Source of the DNA: Pseudomonas sediminis | Lineage (GTDB): Bacteria; Pseudomonadota; Gammaproteobacteria; Pseudomonadales; Pseudomonadaceae | Direction: 5' to 3' | NCBI RefSeq assembly: GCF_002741105.1 | Contig: NZ_NIQU01000011.1 | Span: 88,280 to 152,279 of the forward strand | Length of the DNA stretch: 64,000 bases | Translations under genes and position numbers: made by a program | Shown: piece after piece, positions 1 through 8,697 of the stretch | How positions within the stretch are numbered: the stretch's first letter is position 1 | How the letters are laid out: every line of letters starts with the position of its first letter | The notes under the pieces: model-generated | The model's input: the letters and a program-made list of their open reading frames with translations, nothing else | Database searches by the model: none | Told to the model about the DNA's origin: nothing

Positions 1-254
1 ACCAGACTCCATCACCGGAACGCCTGAGAGCAGGCGTTCGATCCGCGGTTTGTCACCGACTTCTTGTCCTGCTTCAAGCATAGGCATATTCGCCCTGAGC
101 CGTCTGCAGCAATTTGGTGCACGCCTGCGTTCAGCAAGCCAGAAACCGGGCTTCAAGCATTGCACTGCCTGCCAGCCGGCGGCATGACTGGGATCAACAG
201 GGCAAAACCCTTAAAGTGCCATCATCCTGTTGCCCGAGCCGTCGAGGACTACAG

Positions 255-1043
255 ATGCGTCACAGCCTGTTGATTGTGCTGTTTAGCCTGCTCTGCTGCA
301 GTCCGCTTGGGGCTGCAGAGGCACCTTTGCTGCGGATCAGCGCCGGCGAATGGCCGCCCTATCTGTCCGCCAGACTCGAACACCAGGGGCCAGTGGCCCA
401 TCTGCTGCGCGACATGCTGGCCGAGGAAGGCTACCGTGTCGAATTCACCTTCCTGCCCTGGCCCCGCGCCTACGCCGAAGCCGCCGCAGGCCGGTTCGAC
501 GCCACCGCGGTATGGATGCACAAGACCGAGCGTGAGGCCGACTTTCTCTTCAGCGCCCCACTGCTCAACGAACAGTTCGTGTTCTTCCACCTGAAAACCC
601 AGCCGTTCGACTGGCAGCGCTTCGACGACCTCAGCGGCATGACCCTCGGCGGCGGTCTGGAATACAGCTACGGGCCGGCGTTCGATGCCTTTCTCGCCGA
701 AGGCAAGGTGCGCATCGAACGAGTGTCCAGCGACCGGCAGAACTTCGAGAAGCTGCTCAAGGAGCGCGTGGTCCTCTACCCGCAGGAGCTCAACGTCGGC
801 TACGCCGCGCTGCGTAACGAGTTCTCCAGGGCCGATGCCGAGCGTATCACTCACCACCCCAAGCCGCTGCTGGTCAACCTCAGCTACCTGATGCTGCCCA
901 AGCGCCTGGCGCAAAGCGAAGCGCTACGCGAACGCTTCAACGCTCGCCTGCAACAGTTTCGCGACGACGGCCGTTACCAGAAGTATTTCGACGACCTGCA
1001 GGCTGGCCACTACCAACCCGTACCGGAGCAGGCCAGCCCGTAG
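255..1043 (+). CDS. Orphan periplasmic substrate-binding protein (PBP3 family)
   Basis: This 262-residue protein looks like an extracellular solute-binding protein of the polar amino acid type. Residues 1 to about 21 form a signal peptide ending in a GAA/AEA cleavage region, so the product should be periplasmic. The mature part opens with the ISAGEWPPY segment typical of family 3 binding domains and ends with a QFRDDGRYQKYFDDL stretch seen at the end of such proteins. I chose the ATG at 255 because a GAGG lies just upstream and the signal peptide starts there; an in-frame extension to 114 would bury it. No permease or ATPase gene is next to it, so its ligand is unknown; it may serve a distant transporter or a sensory role. 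The 254 bases before it hold no recognisable gene. Confidence 0.8.
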   Translation: MRHSLLIVLFSLLCCSPLGAAEAPLLRISAGEWPPYLSARLEHQGPVAHLLRDMLAEEGYRVEFTFLPWPRAYAEAAAGRFDATAVWMHKTEREADFLFSAPLLNEQFVFFHLKTQPFDWQRFDDLSGMTLGGGLEYSYGPAFDAFLAEGKVRIERVSSDRQNFEKLLKERVVLYPQELNVGYAALRNEFSRADAERITHHPKPLLVNLSYLMLPKRLAQSEALRERFNARLQQFRDDGRYQKYFDDLQAGHYQPVPEQASP

Positions 1044-1098
1044 CCCGGATGTAATCCGGGGCAGCGCTACCAGACATTCCCGGATTACATCCGGGCTA
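1041..1098. repeat. Intergenic palindrome (REP-like)
   Basis: Two inverted arms of about 20 bases (TAGCCCGGATGTAATCCGGG and its complement) enclose a short spacer between convergent genes. A single copy of one arm recurs near 12530-12556. It resembles pseudomonad REP elements and may also act as a bidirectional terminator. Confidence 0.6.
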
Positions 1099-1102
1099 TG
1101 AA

Positions 1103-1645
1103 TCAGCGAATAAAGCCCTTGCTGACCTCGCGAAACAGCTCGGTGCCGGCCTGCTCCAGCCACTCGAAGGCGACCATCTCGCGCGAAACGATCACCGCGC
1201 CGGCACGCTCCATGCGCGCCAGCCCCAGAGCCTTGTCGCGTGGCCGGCGCGATCCCACCGCCTCGTCGACCACGAATACCTCACGCCCGGCCGCCAGCAG
1301 GCCCATTACCGTCTGCAGCACGCAGACATGGGTTTCCGTGCCGCAGACGACGAACTGCCTGCGCTCGCCACCGGGCAAGTCGAACAGCCCAGCCCCGGCG
1401 GTTGCCGAGAAATGAATCTTTTCCCGCAGGCCATCGCCCGGCAGCAGCTCATGCAGGCCCGGCTCGGTATAACCCAGCCCCTTCGGATACTGCTCGGTGG
1501 CGATCACCGGGACGCGCAGGCGCCGCGCAACTTGCACCAGCCAGGTGGCCTGCTCGACCACTGCCGCGCCACCGTCGATGGCTGGCAGCAGCCGCTCCTG
1601 CAGATCGATCACCAGCAGGGTGGAATCCTTCGCTCGCATCAGCAT
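1103..1645 (-). CDS. Isochorismatase-family (YcaC-like) cysteine hydrolase
   Basis: The 180-residue product is a compact member of the isochorismatase-like hydrolase superfamily. The expected Asp-Lys-Cys catalytic triad is visible: Asp14 in VIDLQ, Lys76 in REKIHFS and Cys108 in GTETHVCVLQ. The substrate cannot be deduced; YcaC-type members have no firmly assigned substrate. The gene follows sbcC on the same strand with almost no gap, so it is probably co-transcribed. The start is ambiguous among GTG 1648, ATG 1645 and ATG 1639; I prefer 1645, just beyond the sbcC stop codon. Confidence 0.8.
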   Translation of the reverse strand: MLMRAKDSTLLVIDLQERLLPAIDGGAAVVEQATWLVQVARRLRVPVIATEQYPKGLGYTEPGLHELLPGDGLREKIHFSATAGAGLFDLPGGERRQFVVCGTETHVCVLQTVMGLLAAGREVFVVDEAVGSRRPRDKALGLARMERAGAVIVSREMVAFEWLEQAGTELFREVSKGFIR

Positions 1646-1647
1646 CA

Positions 1648-4600
1648 CTACGCTCCTTCCTTCACCGCAAAACGTGCGTCGAGCCTGCTGTAACCGAGGC
1701 CAACGCCCTTGTGCACCCGCAACTGCACCGGAATACGCTCCTTCATCGCCTCGACGTGGCTGATCACGCCGATGGTCTTGCCGCTGGCGTTGAGGTTGTC
1801 CAAGGCATCGAGCGCCACCTCCAGCGTCTCGCCGTCCAAGGTGCCGAAGCCTTCATCGAGGAACAGCGAGTCGATACTGGTCTTGTGGCTGACCAGATCG
1901 GACAGCGCCAACGCCAGCGCCAGGCTGACCAGGAAACTCTCGCCGCCGGACAGCGTGCGGCAATCGCGCGCCACGTCGGCCTGCCAGGTGTCGCGCACTT
2001 CCAGCTCGAGTTCGCCGCTGCCCTTGCGCGCCAGTTGGTAGCGGCCGTGCAGGCGCGTCAATTGGCGGTTGGCCAGGTGGATCAGGTGATCGAGGGTCAG
2101 GCCCTGGGCGAACTTGCGGAACTTGGCACCGTCGGCCGAGCCGATCAGGCCGTTGAGCTGTTGCCACAGGCGCTGCTCACTCTCCTGCGCACTGATTTCG
2201 GCGAACAGCGCCTGCTGGCTGCTGCGCCGCGCCTCGTCGGCCTGCAACTGCGCGCGCAGCTCACCTTGACGCTCGCTCAGGGCGCGCAAGCGTTCCTGCA
2301 CTGCCTGGAGCTGCTCGGCCAACTGCTCCAGGCTCAAGGCGGTTTGCGCTTCGGCCGTGAGGCGCTGCACCTCGGCCTGAGCCGCCGCCAGCAGGGCCGA
2401 GGCCTGGGTGTGCGCACGTTCGAGATCCGCCTTGAGTTGCACCAAGCGCTGGCGTTCATCCTCACTCAACAGCGCCGCTTCGAACGCCGCCTGATCGGCG
2501 AAAGGACTGCTCAGCAGCGTCTGTTGCCAAGCCTGCTGGCAACTCTGCAGACGTTGCTGCTCACGCGCCAGCAAGGCCTCCTGGGCTTGCTCGCTGCCAG
2601 CGAGGCCATCGCGTTCACGCAGGGTCGCGGCCAACCGCTCGGCGGATTCACGCAGGGCCTGCTGCGGATCGGCTACCGCTGCCGGGGGCGCCAGGCTCGG
2701 CGCCCCCGCGTCCTGCCAACGCTGCTGCCAGTGCTCGGCCTGCGTCTGAGCTTCGTCCAGTTGTCGTTGCGCCTCGCGCGTGAGTTCGAGCAACTGCTGC
2801 TCACGCGCCTGTGTCTGCTGCCAGGCGTTCCAGGCGGCTTTCTGCTGGTATAGCCAGCCCGCGCCGTCGGCAGGCAGCTCGCTGGCGAAGCCTTGCAGGC
2901 AGGCCAACAACTCTTGAGCCTGTTGCTCTAATTCAGTCTGCAGCGCGCTCAGATGCGCTTGTTGCTCGGCCAGGCGCGCCTGGGTGTTGTCCAGATCACG
3001 ACTGAGTATTGCCTGCTGCCGCTCGGCCTCAGCCTGCTCGCGCTCAGCGCTTTCGCGCAACTCGCGTAGACGCTGCAACTCGGTTTGCTGTGCCTGCGCC
3101 GCGTCCAGGCGCGCCTGGAGCGCAGCCAATTCCTGCTCGTGCTGCTGTTGCACACCCACCAGCTCGGCGACGTCCTGCAGGCGAATGTCATGTTCGCTCA
3201 GCTGCTGCTGCCACTGCTGATCCAGCGGCAGCAATTGCGCCTCGGCCTGAGCCTGTTGCTGCTGCACCTGCTCGATCTGCGCGGCGAGACGGGTCAGCTC
3301 GTCACGTAGATTGGCGCCCTGGCTCTCCAGCTCGGCCAACTCACTGCGGCACTGCACCAGCGCCTGCTCGGTGGCGGAGACGTTCAGCGCCTGGTACTCG
3401 CTGATCGCCGGATGCTCGTGCGAGCCGCACAGCGGGCAAGCGTCGCCCGGTTGCAGGCGGGCGCGATAGGCCTCCAGATCCTGAATGCGTTTTTCCTGCT
3501 CCAGCAACTTTTCCTTGTCGACGACCTGCTGCTTGAGTGCCTTGTAACGTTCGCGCAGGGCGTTGATCTCGGTGTTCTTGTCCGCCTGTCGGCGCTGCAG
3601 CTCAGCCAGGCGCGGGGGCAGCTCGGCCAGTTGTACGGCCAAGGCCTCGCGGCTCTGCGCCACTTGCTGCAAACGATCGAACACCCGGCTGCGCGCTTGC
3701 AGGCGCTGCCAGTCCTGGCGCAAGCCCGTCTCTCCTGCCTCGCCCAGCAGAGCCTGCAAGGCGCCCTGCCGCTGCCCCTCCGCGTCGCGCGCTTGCTGCA
3801 CCTGCTGTTGCAGCGTGGTCAGACGCACACCCTGCTCGTCACGCTGGCGCTGCAACGTCGTCAGTTGTACAGCGGATTCGCTCTGGCGCGTTTGCGCTGT
3901 CTGCAACGCCTGCTCAGCCTTGGCCCGTTGCGTGAAGCGCTCGTCCCAGCCACTGAGCAACTCACCCAGGCGCGCATGCGAACTGCGCTCGCTCAGCCAG
4001 GCCTGCACATCGGCGTGCTGGTGCTGCGCCTGCGTCAACGCGATGTGCCGCTGCTCACGCCAGTGCCCCGCATGATGGCTGGCCTGCCACAGCGCCTCCC
4101 GTTCACGCTCGGCACACATTTGCATCTGCTCACGCAGTGCGAACAGACCGCGCTCGGCCTGCTGACTGTCGTGCTGCGCCTGCTGCCAGGCCTGGTGCAG
4201 CGGTTGTAAACGCGCTGCCGGCTCACCGGCGGCCAGACGCTGTAAGTCATCGGCCGCAGCAGCCTGACGTTGCTGGGCCTGCTCCAGCCCTCGCGCTGCC
4301 TCGCCGGCTTGTTGCTCGGCTCGCTGCAACGCCTCACGCCAGCGCTGCCCAGCCAGCAGCGCTTGTTGCTCAGCCTGCAACGGGGCCTGTTCCTGCGCCA
4401 GGCGCTCGGCTTCGGCCTGCAATTCGGCACGCTGCGCCTCGTCCAGCAGCTCCATGCCCTGGGCACGACTCTTCAGCAGGCCCAGCGCCTGTTCGGCGGC
4501 CTTGGTGCGTTCGTAAACCTGCTGGGATATCTGCCCGTAGACCTCGGTGCCGGTCAGCTCCTCCAGCAACTCGGCGCGCTGGTTCGCATTGGCCTCGAGA

Positions 4601-5082
4601 AACGCCGCAAAGCCGCCCTGAGCGAGCAGCATCGACTTGGTGAAACGCTCGAAATCCAGGCCGGTCAGCTCGGCGGTCAGGCTTTCCTTCTCGCGAATCT
4701 TGTCGGTGAGAATTTCACCATCGGCGATACGCGCCAGCTCCACCTTGGGCGCCTGTAGCGCACCGTCGACCTTGTCCCGCGCGCGGCGCTGGCTCCAGAA
4801 GGCGCGGTAGCCCTGCCCTGTTACCTCGAACTCGACTTCGGCCAGGCAATCGGCGGTGTGCCGGGTCATCAGCTCGTTACCGCTGGCCGACAGCGTGCTC
4901 ATGCGCGGCGTGCGGTGGTACAGCGCCAGGCAGATGGCGTCGAGCAAGGTGGTCTTGCCCGCCCCGGTCGGCCCGGTGATCGCGAACAGACCGCTACCGG
5001 CGAAAGGCTCGGCAGCGAAGTCGATCTTCCATTCGCCCTTGAGGGAATTGAGGTTCTTGAGGCGCAGGCTGAGGATTTTCAT
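1648..5082 (-). CDS. sbcC: SbcC, ATPase subunit of the SbcCD nuclease
   Basis: This 1144-residue SMC/Rad50-like protein is the ATPase half of the SbcCD complex, which opens DNA hairpins and degrades double-strand ends. The N-terminal Walker A motif GPTGAGKT is at residues 37-44. A long glutamine- and alanine-rich coiled coil follows, broken in the middle by the zinc-hook motif CPLCG, which dimerises two molecules. The C-terminal lobe carries the signature LSGGES and Walker B SLFLDEGFGTLD. Length and architecture are normal. What is unusual is the neighbourhood: sbcD, normally directly upstream, is about 7.5 kb away behind the integron, a GGDEF gene and others, so sbcC must be transcribed from a nearer promoter, perhaps with the lipoprotein gene ahead of it. 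Confidence 0.95.
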   Translation of the reverse strand: MKILSLRLKNLNSLKGEWKIDFAAEPFAGSGLFAITGPTGAGKTTLLDAICLALYHRTPRMSTLSASGNELMTRHTADCLAEVEFEVTGQGYRAFWSQRRARDKVDGALQAPKVELARIADGEILTDKIREKESLTAELTGLDFERFTKSMLLAQGGFAAFLEANANQRAELLEELTGTEVYGQISQQVYERTKAAEQALGLLKSRAQGMELLDEAQRAELQAEAERLAQEQAPLQAEQQALLAGQRWREALQRAEQQAGEAARGLEQAQQRQAAAADDLQRLAAGEPAARLQPLHQAWQQAQHDSQQAERGLFALREQMQMCAEREREALWQASHHAGHWREQRHIALTQAQHQHADVQAWLSERSSHARLGELLSGWDERFTQRAKAEQALQTAQTRQSESAVQLTTLQRQRDEQGVRLTTLQQQVQQARDAEGQRQGALQALLGEAGETGLRQDWQRLQARSRVFDRLQQVAQSREALAVQLAELPPRLAELQRRQADKNTEINALRERYKALKQQVVDKEKLLEQEKRIQDLEAYRARLQPGDACPLCGSHEHPAISEYQALNVSATEQALVQCRSELAELESQGANLRDELTRLAAQIEQVQQQQAQAEAQLLPLDQQWQQQLSEHDIRLQDVAELVGVQQQHEQELAALQARLDAAQAQQTELQRLRELRESAEREQAEAERQQAILSRDLDNTQARLAEQQAHLSALQTELEQQAQELLACLQGFASELPADGAGWLYQQKAAWNAWQQTQAREQQLLELTREAQRQLDEAQTQAEHWQQRWQDAGAPSLAPPAAVADPQQALRESAERLAATLRERDGLAGSEQAQEALLAREQQRLQSCQQAWQQTLLSSPFADQAAFEAALLSEDERQRLVQLKADLERAHTQASALLAAAQAEVQRLTAEAQTALSLEQLAEQLQAVQERLRALSERQGELRAQLQADEARRSSQQALFAEISAQESEQRLWQQLNGLIGSADGAKFRKFAQGLTLDHLIHLANRQLTRLHGRYQLARKGSGELELEVRDTWQADVARDCRTLSGGESFLVSLALALALSDLVSHKTSIDSLFLDEGFGTLDGETLEVALDALDNLNASGKTIGVISHVEAMKERIPVQLRVHKGVGLGYSRLDARFAVKEGA

Positions 5083-5135
5083 GCACAGTTCGTAAGCCGT
5101 TGAAGGCCGTCATTCTGGCATATACCGGTAACGAT

Positions 5136-5501
5136 TCAGTCGCGGCAATAACCTTCACCGCTGCGCACAGTCAGGCAGTTCTGCTTGTCCAGCAGCCATT
5201 TCATGCCGGTGGCTTCGCCGTCGGTGGCGCTGACGCTCTCCACCACGCCATCGCGCACGAAGACGATCTTCGCGCCCTGCGCACGGCCGACAAACCGTCG
5301 CGGGCCGTCGAGGTTGGCGATGGTCAGGCGGTAGTCAGCCGGCGTGCCGCTGATATCCAGGTAAGTGCCCTCTGGCCCGTTCCAACGCCCCAACCATTGC
5401 TCGGTCACCTTGGCATCCTGCTCGCTGGAAGATGTCGCGCAGCCGGCCAACAGCAGGGGAATGGCCGCAGCCGCGAGAAGAAAATGTGCCGCTCTTTGCA
5501 T
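5136..5501 (-). CDS. Small predicted lipoprotein
   Basis: The 121-residue product has a hydrophobic leader and a lipobox (LLAGC) with the predicted lipidated cysteine near residue 21, so it should be an outer-membrane or periplasmic lipoprotein. The mature part (EQWLGRWNGPEGTYLDISG) resembles small lipocalin-like domains found in uncharacterised Pseudomonas lipoproteins, and two late cysteines may form a disulfide. The ATG at 5501 has a good GGAG ribosome site; an upstream GTG at 5513 is less likely. It lies 53 bases ahead of sbcC on the same strand. I cannot assign a function. Confidence 0.7.
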   Translation of the reverse strand: MQRAAHFLLAAAAIPLLLAGCATSSSEQDAKVTEQWLGRWNGPEGTYLDISGTPADYRLTIANLDGPRRFVGRAQGAKIVFVRDGVVESVSATDGEATGMKWLLDKQNCLTVRSGEGYCRD

Positions 5502-5569
5502 GACGCTCTCCACTGGAAGGGGTGTAGCGATTTCGACCCCGACCGCTCATGCGCGGTTCAGGCCCGAGT

Positions 5570-6667
5570 TCACAGTATCTCGATACGGTCGCGGCCATTG
5601 GCCTTGGCGAGGTACATCGCCTGGTCCGCACGCTCCATCAGGCTGTCCAGGCTCTCGCCTGGGCGATACTCGGCAATGCCGAAACTGGCGCTCTTGCGTT
5701 GCACACGGTCGAAGGCGAAAGCGTTGATGCGCTTCTGCAGAGCCTGCATGGCTCGCTCGGCGTGCGCCGCATCGATCTCCGGCAGGATGATCAGAAACTC
5801 CTCGCCGCCGAGCCGGCCGACCTTGTCCATGACTCGCACGCCGTCGCGCAACAACCCGGCAAACTGCCGCAGCACGCTGTCGCCCACGGCATGGCCATGG
5901 GTGTCGTTGACGCTCTTGAAGTGGTCGATGTCGATCAGTACCACCGAGAACGGCGTGCCGTAGCGATTGGCCCGTGCCACCTCCTCGATCAGAAAATGCA
6001 GAGTGCGCGCGCGATTCCACAGGCCGGTCAGGCTGTCGATGCTGGCGCTCAAGGCCAGGCTGTCCTGGTGCAGGAACATACGTTTATGCGCCTTCTCCAG
6101 CAGAAAGGCACTGAGCAGACCGAAGGAAAACGACGCAAGAATCCAGATCAGGTGCAGGCGCTGCATGCCGGGCGTCAGCGAGTGCTCCAACGTGACCAGC
6201 AGGATCGCCGCCAGCGAAACCAACGACGTGAGCATCGCGCGTTTCAGCGTGAGACCGGAGATGGCGAAGGTCCACATCAGGTTGAGGTAAATCTCCGGCG
6301 CGTAGAAAGCAAAGCGCGGCGAACCGAAGTTGAAGTAGAGGTTGGCCAGTACCGAGAAAATTGGAGCGGCGGTCAGTAACCCGAGCATCAAGGGCTGTCG
6401 CTTGGGTTGGAAACTCAGCAAGCCGATACTCAGTAACGCCGCTGGTACCAACAACGCATGACAGATCAGCCGCGCGACGGACTGATCGGTCTCGACGTTC
6501 TGCTCGATCGCGGCATAGATCAGATACAACCCGGTGGTAAGGAACGCCACGTAGCGGATCTGCGGAATCTTCGCTTGCAGGTACCAGCAGGCGAACGCCT
6601 GCCGAGTCGCCTCTGGCACTCCATGCAAAGGGTCAAGCGCACGCAGCAAGGCATTGAACAACGGCAC
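5570..6667 (-). CDS. Membrane-anchored diguanylate cyclase (GGDEF)
   Basis: The 365-residue protein has an N-terminal half with about five or six hydrophobic segments (residues 35 to about 190) and a C-terminal GGDEF domain. The active-site motif is GGEEF, within RLGGEEFLIILPE, and the DSLTGLWNR and DIDHFKSVND motifs are intact, so cyclic-di-GMP synthesis is expected. No RxxD inhibitory site is seen before the motif. The start is a GTG with a GGGGAGCG ribosome site. The membrane part resembles the MASE-like sensory regions of other cyclases, but no ligand can be inferred. Confidence 0.88.
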   Translation of the reverse strand: MPLFNALLRALDPLHGVPEATRQAFACWYLQAKIPQIRYVAFLTTGLYLIYAAIEQNVETDQSVARLICHALLVPAALLSIGLLSFQPKRQPLMLGLLTAAPIFSVLANLYFNFGSPRFAFYAPEIYLNLMWTFAISGLTLKRAMLTSLVSLAAILLVTLEHSLTPGMQRLHLIWILASFSFGLLSAFLLEKAHKRMFLHQDSLALSASIDSLTGLWNRARTLHFLIEEVARANRYGTPFSVVLIDIDHFKSVNDTHGHAVGDSVLRQFAGLLRDGVRVMDKVGRLGGEEFLIILPEIDAAHAERAMQALQKRINAFAFDRVQRKSASFGIAEYRPGESLDSLMERADQAMYLAKANGRDRIEIL

Positions 6668-6754
6668 TTTCGCTCCCCTGTCGAAACGCCACCATTCACA
6701 GCATAGAACGCTTGTTGCGCAGAATGCGATGTGGGCCCCGCTATTGAGTCGCCT

Positions 6755-7360
6755 TCAAACCACGCCGGCCAGATTGTTCCGCGCCTGCGCCTCATGGCGC
6801 GCCCTGAAATGATCCGTGCTGTAGATAGTTGGGCGCGCCAGAAATGACTGAAGAACGCTGCGCCGCTTCATGCGATAGACAAAGCCCGGCACCCAGGCGT
6901 ACTCGGCGCGCACCTGAGCGTCGTATTCGGCGAAACGCTCCGGCGTGGCGCCGAGAATGGCCAGGTCGATATCCACCAACAACTGTTCATCCGGCTCGCT
7001 CGGCGTCGCATCATGCCGGGTGACAATGATAAGTTGCTCGACCCGCGCCAACGTCACCTGGCTGGCGTGACAGCTCGCAAGCACCCGGACGGCCCAATCT
7101 GCGCTAAGGCGCTCGTTATCCTTGCCGCGCACGTCGTAGATGGCGTCATGGAACCAGAGCGCGATGGCCACCTCTCCCGGTTGCTGCGCCAGATGCCGCG
7201 CCTGCTCGAAATGCATCAGGCATTCGCGCAGATGCTGCAGCGAGTGATAGTGCCGCTGCGGCTCCTCATAGGCACGAACGAGCTGCTCGAACAGACCTGA
7301 CGGAGGCTGTAGGCCAAGGTCTGACCAGGCACTGGCCCAGGATGATGGCAGAGGTGTCAT
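6755..7360 (-). CDS. HD-domain protein, predicted metal-dependent phosphohydrolase
   Basis: The 201-residue protein belongs to the predicted HD-superfamily hydrolases that are often labelled NMDA-receptor-like by database error. Metal ligands are visible: His residues in RHYHSLQHL (residues 36-44) and the HD pair in ALWFHDAIYD (His71-Asp72), with a later Asp in DIDLAILG. The substrate is unknown. It is the last conventional chromosomal gene before the cassette array; its start lies only a few bases from the decayed terminal attC. Confidence 0.78.
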   Translation of the reverse strand: MTPLPSSWASAWSDLGLQPPSGLFEQLVRAYEEPQRHYHSLQHLRECLMHFEQARHLAQQPGEVAIALWFHDAIYDVRGKDNERLSADWAVRVLASCHASQVTLARVEQLIIVTRHDATPSEPDEQLLVDIDLAILGATPERFAEYDAQVRAEYAWVPGFVYRMKRRSVLQSFLARPTIYSTDHFRARHEAQARNNLAGVV

Positions 7361-7366
7361 TTTAGA

Positions 7367-7437
7367 GGCTCGATAGCGTATTAGTTAAGGGCTGGGCTTT
7401 AGCCGGAACCAGCGAACTGGTTTGAACTAGCTGCTCC
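7367..7437 (-). repeat. Decayed terminal attC (cassette 8)
   Basis: The central segment (GTTAAGGGCTGGGCTTTAGCC, then GGTTTGAAC) clearly belongs to the resident attC family, but both core sites are lost: the positions aligning with RYYYAAC and GTTRRRY read GATAGCG and GCTCCCC, and a few internal bases are missing. The site is probably inactive. It marks the fossil end of the array. Confidence 0.7.
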
Positions 7438-7443
7438 CCATTT

Positions 7444-7719
7444 CTAACTGAACAAGCTAGCAATCGCACTCGTTATAGCTTCGATAACTGCGAGGACACC
7501 GTCGATCATGGCTTCAACGGTGCCGGTTATCACCTCCAGAACTCCCTCGCTGCTCTGAACAGGAAGTACAGCTGCTCCAGCAACGGAAATAGCCATGGCT
7601 GCCATGGCAACGGCGCTGAAACCAATAGCCATGATGTAAATTGCAGAGCCCATAAGCAGGGCCGCGCAAAGCGAATTAAAGGCCCTCCGCATTCTTGATC
7701 GCTTTACTTTCTTTTTCAT
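7444..7719 (-). CDS. Cassette 8: small hydrophobic membrane protein
   Basis: The 91-residue product begins with a very basic segment (MKKKVKRSRMRRAF) followed by a long hydrophobic alanine-rich stretch, roughly residues 15 to 50, and a second hydrophobic segment near the C terminus. It is probably an inner-membrane protein with two helices. I do not recognise a family. ATG 7719 is chosen over an in-frame GTG at 7731; neither has a strong ribosome site. As the last cassette, flanked by decayed core sites on both sides, it is probably no longer mobile. Confidence 0.55.
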   Translation of the reverse strand: MKKKVKRSRMRRAFNSLCAALLMGSAIYIMAIGFSAVAMAAMAISVAGAAVLPVQSSEGVLEVITGTVEAMIDGVLAVIEAITSAIASLFS

Positions 7720-7758
7720 TTCAAGACCCACTTGTAGCTGAGTAAAAATACCAAATAC

Positions 7759-7834
7759 ATATAGTGCTTGGTTAAGGGGCGGGCTTTAGCCCGCACCAGT
7801 AAGCGAAGCGAGCGATTTGAACCACTAGTTAGGC
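7759..7834 (-). repeat. attC of cassette 7 (R' core decayed)
   Basis: This 76-base site has the resident-family interior and an intact GTTAGGC at its right end (R''), but the left end aligning with RYYYAAC reads ATATAGT. Since strand exchange takes place at this core (R'), the site is predicted to be weak or dead. The gene's TAA stop lies inside the R'' core, as is usual for cassettes. Confidence 0.85.
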
Positions 7835-8092
7835 ATTATTCTGAGTCTTTGGAAATATGCGCTTTTTCCTGCGCAGCTCTCTTTTTGTGCCTTCAAGATG
7901 CTCGATAACTGCCAAGCAGATTGCCTTATTCAAAATTGTTTTTGGCACAAGGTAATTGTTAAATGCGAGGACTCCAATCTTGTGTAGCGAACAATCGTCA
8001 AGCTGCATGAGCTTTTCGGCAGCTTCAGGTTCGCCATACGCAATAAGCTGAGGTGCTATGTCGACCGGCCGGAAGGTGACTTTTGATTCCAT
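7829..8092 (-). CDS. Cassette 7: hypothetical protein, 87 aa
   Basis: This small soluble protein has an acidic, leucine-rich first half and a strongly basic C-terminal tail (KRELRRKKRIFPK). I recognise no domain. The gene fills its cassette, with the start 13 bases inside the upstream attC boundary and the TAA stop in the R'' core of its own attC. A weak AGGTAAG ribosome site, partly supplied by the preceding core site, lies upstream. Base composition is AT-rich compared with the chromosome around the integron, as expected for an imported cassette. Confidence 0.6.
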   Translation of the reverse strand: MESKVTFRPVDIAPQLIAYGEPEAAEKLMQLDDCSLHKIGVLAFNNYLVPKTILNKAICLAVIEHLEGTKRELRRKKRIFPKTQNNA

Positions 8093-8104
8093 GTCGTTGT
8101 GCTT

Positions 8105-8180
8105 ACCTAACGTTTGGTTAAGGAGCCGGCTTTAGCCGGTCCCAGTGAGCGAAGCGAACGGTTTGAACCAGTTGTTAGGA
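8105..8180 (-). repeat. attC of cassette 6
   Basis: A 76-base attC with perfect ACCTAAC at the left end (R') and GTTAGGA at the right (R''). The interior is AGGAGCCGGCTTTAGCCGGT, a compensated variant of the GGGCGGGCTTTAGCCCGTC hairpin of its neighbours, consistent with selection on the folded single strand. Confidence 0.93.
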
Positions 8181-8681
8181 ATTGCCACTATTAAGCATAA
8201 TATTGCGTAGAGCTACTTCTGCTTGGAAAGCCACGTGTTCGCTTTTGCTAGTTAAACAGATTTTTATGGCATCAATTTCCGCAGGGCCTACGGTGTTCAT
8301 TCGGGCTAGTGCGCTAAGAGCGTCACATACGACAAATTCGCTGCTGTCCGATAACTTTTTCACAAAAACACTGTTTAGTTCAGCGCTATTTTTGTTGATT
8401 CTAGACAGAGCGTAGATTGAGGCTTGTCGTACGCCGAGATTATTGCTATCGGTAAGGTTAATAATTTTTGCGACAGCATTTATCGATCTTTCCCCTAAAG
8501 AACCTAGTGCGCCTAAACACCAGAAGACAACATCATCATTCTCTGATCCTAATGCATCTATAAGACTAGGAATGTCTACATCAGCATCGTAACTTAAACT
8601 ACCCAATGCAAGATTGGCTGATTGCCTTTCACTCTCGTCATTAGATGTTATCCAGTGAATCCATTTTTGTGTTTGATTCAT
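8175..8681 (-). CDS. Cassette 6: HEAT-repeat protein
   Basis: The 168-residue protein is made of consecutive helical repeats of about 35-40 residues (examples: PSLIDALGSENDDVVFWCLGALGSLG, NNLGVRQASIYALSRI, SEFVVCDALSALARM, SEHVAFQAEVALRNIM), typical of HEAT/PBS-lyase-like scaffolds that bind proteins. No catalytic domain is attached. The gene runs from 17 bases inside the cassette boundary to a TAA within its attC. HEAT-repeat proteins occur as immunity proteins and as partners in toxin or defence loci, but nothing here decides the role. Confidence 0.75.
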   Translation of the reverse strand: MNQTQKWIHWITSNDESERQSANLALGSLSYDADVDIPSLIDALGSENDDVVFWCLGALGSLGERSINAVAKIINLTDSNNLGVRQASIYALSRINKNSAELNSVFVKKLSDSSEFVVCDALSALARMNTVGPAEIDAIKICLTSKSEHVAFQAEVALRNIMLNSGNS

Positions 8682-8697
8682 ATGTCACTCGGAGAGT

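Noticed and set aside
114..254. Longer N terminus for the first binding-protein gene
   Set aside because: It would place about 47 non-conserved residues ahead of a clear signal peptide and lacks a ribosome site.
1240..2853. A 537-codon open frame on the plus strand opposite sbcC
   Set aside because: It is the antisense shadow of a GC-rich coiled-coil gene. SbcC on the other strand has all its motifs, and the shadow has no recognisable domain and low-complexity composition.
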